Source of the DNA: Persicitalea sp964500445
GTDB lineage: Bacteria > Bacteroidota > Bacteroidia > Cytophagales > Spirosomataceae
Assembly: GCA_964500445.1 (NCBI GenBank)
Contig: CAZCOG010000002.1
Location: forward strand, 186,001 to 250,000
Direction of reading: 5' to 3'
DNA length: 64,000 nt
Shown here: piece by piece, positions 61,402 through 64,000 of the stretch
Numbering within the stretch: the first letter of the stretch is position 1
Layout: every line of letters begins with the position of its first letter
Program-made: the position numbers and the translations under genes
Notes under the pieces: generated by a model
Told to the model about the DNA's origin: nothing
Database searches by the model: none
What the model saw: the letters and a program-made list of their open reading frames with translations, nothing else

Positions 61402-63504
61402 TCAATCAATGACAATACGCTTGGTTACGTCGAGGCCCGGAGCGCGCACCCGGACGAGGTACAGACCAGGCGGCAAGGTGCTGGCGTCGATACGCTGGCG
61501 TTCGTTCAGGAGCGAAAAACGTTGGGTTCGGATGATTGAGCCATTGATATTATAGAATGCCACCTCGGCATTTGCCAGATTTTCGAGGGTTTCGACATAC
61601 ACGATACCTTCCCGGCTGGGATTGGGAAAAATGACCACGCCGTCGTTCTCCGACAACGAAAAAGTAACAGGGGGTGCGTAGGCCGAATAGCAGGTCAGCG
61701 AATTATTACTTCCCATTGTAAAGACGGCCTTGGCTCTGGCCGTGTAGTCGCCCGTCTCCGTCACCTTGATCGTATTCGTTTCAGGCTTCAGAAAGCTGCT
61801 TCCTATCTTCCACTCGTACTTTTCGTTGAGGTTGGGTTCGGTGATTGAGGCTGTCAGGCTGTATGGCCCTGACTGTTCGATCAGCGGTATGCTAAGCTCG
61901 GGACGTACTGTCAATGATACCGGAGCGGATAATTCAGACTCGCAACCAAATACATTCTGCGCTTTTACGGTATAGTTTCCTGTCTCCGTTGCCCGGAAAG
62001 ACTTGGTATTGCTACCGTCGCTCCACAAAAAATAATCGGTACCGCCCGAAGCGGCAAAAACAAATCCCGCATCGGCGCAGGCCTGTTGCTGGCCGCCGGG
62101 TATAATCGTTGGTTTGAGCGGTCTTACTGTCGAATTGATCGTGACACTCGGGCCGGGAATGGCATTTCCTTTGGCATCTTTAAGAACGGCCCGGTAAGTA
62201 CCCGGCGAGTTGATGGCGATAGACCGTCCAGATTGCCCGGTGGACCACTGATAAGACGAATACCCGGCAGGGAGTGTCAGGCTCACGGTAGCATTGTCTG
62301 TGCCACATGAGGTAGAAAGTGAGGGAAGCGGGGTAGGGGTGACGGGCGTAATTGTTGAGAAAAAGGTCGTATTAAGTGCGTCGTTCCAGAGGTTGGCCAG
62401 AATGCGCTGCCCCTCCTGCCCCGCAAAATGGACACCATCGGGCCTGGGAACATAGGCGTTGTCGGTTTCTGGCCCTGGGAAAGTACTGTTGAAAGTTTGA
62501 TTCAAAACAGCATTCTGACCGTTAATGACGTTTTGATTCGTTACGGATTGGCCCGCTCCATTCACCGCCCGGGAAGTACGGGAAATAACCCAATAGATCC
62601 GTTTATCGGTATCACTGTTGAGTTTGTTGATCAGGAACTGCATTTGTTTACGATACTCATCCGCACTGGTATTGGAAGGGTAGTTGTCAGTCTCTCCCTG
62701 CATCCATAAAATGGCCCGAACTCCTAATTGATGTACATAGTGTTGCGTGGAAATTAACAAATTAGCGTAAGGCATCTGGGCCGGATAGTAGAATCCGCCG
62801 TAAGCATTCTGGGTAATTGTTCCATTGGCACTCTCCGACCAGTTTTTGATGGTGGTTCCTTCCCATGCTGTGTTGATGAAAAGTACTGGCACATTAAGCT
62901 TACGTACCAGTAAATCGCCCAGGATTCCCCAGCACCAGGCAGTTTTGCCGCGAGGACCGATGGTTACGTTGGATTCCAGATGTGCGAAAGTAGGTGCGGG
63001 CGGGTCGAATAGTGAATTGACAGTATTGTCATAGGCAATGTAGTTGACGCGGTCGTCGTTGGCGGCCGGGCCGGGTGATTCGAACAAGCCCTGCGCGTTG
63101 GACTGCCCGGAGATCAAGAAAACCTCTCCGACCCCCATGCGGGATACAACGTCGCGCCCCACGACGGCACCGTTGAGCAGCCCCCGTACTTCCAGCGTAT
63201 ACCAGCCACCCTGCAAACGAAGCGTTCCCTGAAAAACACCGCCCGAAACTTTATCCTGCAAAGTACTCCATTCCGTGTTTTGGCCCTGACCCGGAATGAC
63301 AGCAACCGCCCGCACCTCGAATTTGTCGACGGGCAAGGTATAGGTCCCAGAAATTGAGATGGTAGTTTGCCCAGTGATGTCGCGCTGATATACCGCGCGA
63401 TCCGATGGCGAGGTAATCTTGATCTGAGCTTCGGCCCCCAAGGCAAGGAAACTACTTAGCAGGCAGGTAATCAGGAAAATACAAATAGTAGAAATAGTAC
63501 GCAT
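61402..63504 (-). CDS. T9SS-secreted sialate O-acetylesterase-like protein
   Basis: A 700-residue exported protein. Start at 63504 (MRTISTICIF), opening a signal peptide ending at GAEAQ; the longer frame to 63615 is unlikely. An N-terminal beta domain precedes an SGNH-type esterase domain (about 125-420): SGQSNAQG with Ser135, ILWMQGETDN, and RPDGVHFAG with the catalytic Asp/His. Two Ig-like/PKD-like domains follow (TCGTDNATVSLTLPAGYSSYQ onward). The final 80 residues (IFPNPSREGIVYVE...LYLVRVRAPG) are a type IX sorting domain. The family (SASA/CE6) removes acetyl groups from sialic acid or xylan; the substrate is unknown. Confidence 0.88.
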   Translation of the reverse strand: MRTISTICIFLITCLLSSFLALGAEAQIKITSPSDRAVYQRDITGQTTISISGTYTLPVDKFEVRAVAVIPGQGQNTEWSTLQDKVSGGVFQGTLRLQGGWYTLEVRGLLNGAVVGRDVVSRMGVGEVFLISGQSNAQGLFESPGPAANDDRVNYIAYDNTVNSLFDPPAPTFAHLESNVTIGPRGKTAWCWGILGDLLVRKLNVPVLFINTAWEGTTIKNWSESANGTITQNAYGGFYYPAQMPYANLLISTQHYVHQLGVRAILWMQGETDNYPSNTSADEYRKQMQFLINKLNSDTDKRIYWVISRTSRAVNGAGQSVTNQNVINGQNAVLNQTFNSTFPGPETDNAYVPRPDGVHFAGQEGQRILANLWNDALNTTFFSTITPVTPTPLPSLSTSCGTDNATVSLTLPAGYSSYQWSTGQSGRSIAINSPGTYRAVLKDAKGNAIPGPSVTINSTVRPLKPTIIPGGQQQACADAGFVFAASGGTDYFLWSDGSNTKSFRATETGNYTVKAQNVFGCESELSAPVSLTVRPELSIPLIEQSGPYSLTASITEPNLNEKYEWKIGSSFLKPETNTIKVTETGDYTARAKAVFTMGSNNSLTCYSAYAPPVTFSLSENDGVVIFPNPSREGIVYVETLENLANAEVAFYNINGSIIRTQRFSLLNERQRIDASTLPPGLYLVRVRAPGLDVTKRIVID

Positions 63505-63643
63505 CCGCTTGATATTTATTGGAAAACCGAAAACCAAAAGTCTCCGAATTTCAGAAATTTCTGTAATATATAATCCAGAAAATGCCCGCAAAAGTAGCGG
63601 ATTATTTATTGGCAAAGATAACTTTACCCGGGAATGCGCGCTT

Positions 63644-64000
63644 TTATTTGCTGATCAATAACTTTTGAGTGCCCTCAAAACCACCGGAACTGATCTTTAA
63701 GATATACATGCCGCCCGGAAGCTTGGAAAGGTCCAGAAATTGGCGTTGGCTGAATGAATCAATAAGAAAAGTCTGTACAGGTGTTCCCCTTAAATCGAAT
63801 ACCCGAATTGTCGCGCTTTCCAGGTTGTCTCTAGTCTCCGCAATGACCATGCCATTTTCGCTGGGGTTTGGATAAATACTGACACCGTTGCCGTCAGCTT
63901 CGGGGATAAAGTTAAAAACAGCCGACTCCTCGGAATAGCACACCAGCGTAGGGCTGTAAGTTATGGCGGCCTTTACGGTGAAGGCTCCCGCTCTGGATGC
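63644..64000 (-). CDS. C-terminal end of a T9SS-sorted protein, partial
   Basis: The frame is open to the right edge and ends at 63644. The visible 118 residues include GAFTVKAAITYSPTLVCYSE and a type IX sorting domain (VSIYPNPSENGMVIAE, GGMYILKISSG, KLLISK). The end closely parallels that of the preceding esterase-like protein (CYS, NPS-x-x-G, QR-x-x-D-x-S-x-LP-x-G-x-Y), so the two genes are probably tandem paralogues. Confidence 0.8.
   Translation of the reverse strand, partial: ASRAGAFTVKAAITYSPTLVCYSEESAVFNFIPEADGNGVSIYPNPSENGMVIAETRDNLESATIRVFDLRGTPVQTFLIDSFSQRQFLDLSKLPGGMYILKISSGGFEGTQKLLISK

Noticed and set aside
1..64000. CRISPR array or insertion sequence
   Set aside because: I found no regularly spaced direct repeats, no cas genes and no transposase on either strand.

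Overview
The window reads as chromosomal DNA of a Bacteroidota bacterium, most likely a cytophagal (Spirosomataceae/Cytophagaceae type). Evidence: secreted proteins with type IX secretion C-terminal sorting domains, a large TonB-dependent receptor with a carboxypeptidase-like N-terminal domain, VirE-N/PriCT-2 and DUF3987 mobile-element proteins, and TAnnTTTG promoter elements upstream of the two tRNA genes and nuoA. Species cannot be named from sequence alone.

Positions 1-12053 are an accessory island beside a tRNA-Asn gene. It holds a DUF3987 protein and a VirE-N/PriCT-2 protein, a type III restriction-modification system (mod 2580-4430, res 5979-8759), and between mod and res, on the opposite strand, a three-gene operon: HEPN-like protein, unknown protein, SecB-like chaperone. 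That order matches toxin-antitoxin-chaperone (TAC) modules and is my leading candidate for an undescribed system. Then come about 1.4 kb of decayed sequence, a long perfect inverted repeat and a membrane-anchored J-domain protein. No integrase or phage structural gene is visible.

Positions 12054-38300 are mostly housekeeping: tRNA-Asn, a PH-like protein, rsmG, a CBS-domain cystathionine beta-synthase/cysteine synthase, an OmpA-like protein, two glycosyltransferase-like genes, murF, a T9SS FG-GAP protein, a polyprenyl diphosphate synthase, a patatin, a TonB receptor, trigger factor, tRNA-Leu, rel, a Fur-family regulator and purA. Three uncharacterised genes follow (33479-37021); the last two encode proteins with the same plan, four membrane segments flanked by coiled coils. 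Then a GGCT-like protein and a lipoprotein esterase.

Positions 38312-44172 form a second accessory hot spot around uvrB. Three toxin-antitoxin-like pairs each keep the likely antitoxin and have a broken partner: mntA with an 18-19 codon hepT stub, xisI with an xisH carrying a frameshift and a nonsense codon, and a DUF433 gene with a 14-codon DUF5615 stub. The xisHI pair sits between uvrB and a second, about 90% identical copy of the uvrB 3' end whose differences are almost all synonymous, which suggests integration with allele replacement. An AT-rich DUF262 + HEPN (MAE_28990-type) pair follows and looks intact.

Positions 44239-52469 carry a DUF1080 lipoprotein, an MFS transporter, a histidine kinase whose sensor domain has the copper/ethylene-binding residues of plant ethylene receptors at exact spacing, an SDR oxidoreductase, a sulfatase, a GH32 fructan hydrolase and a GerW/YtfJ-like protein. 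Positions 52703-61231 (minus strand) are respiratory complex I genes nuoA-nuoJ, ending after nuoJ without nuoKLMN, with inverted repeats in nearly every spacer. The window closes with a T9SS sialate O-acetylesterase-like protein and the tail of a probable tandem paralogue.
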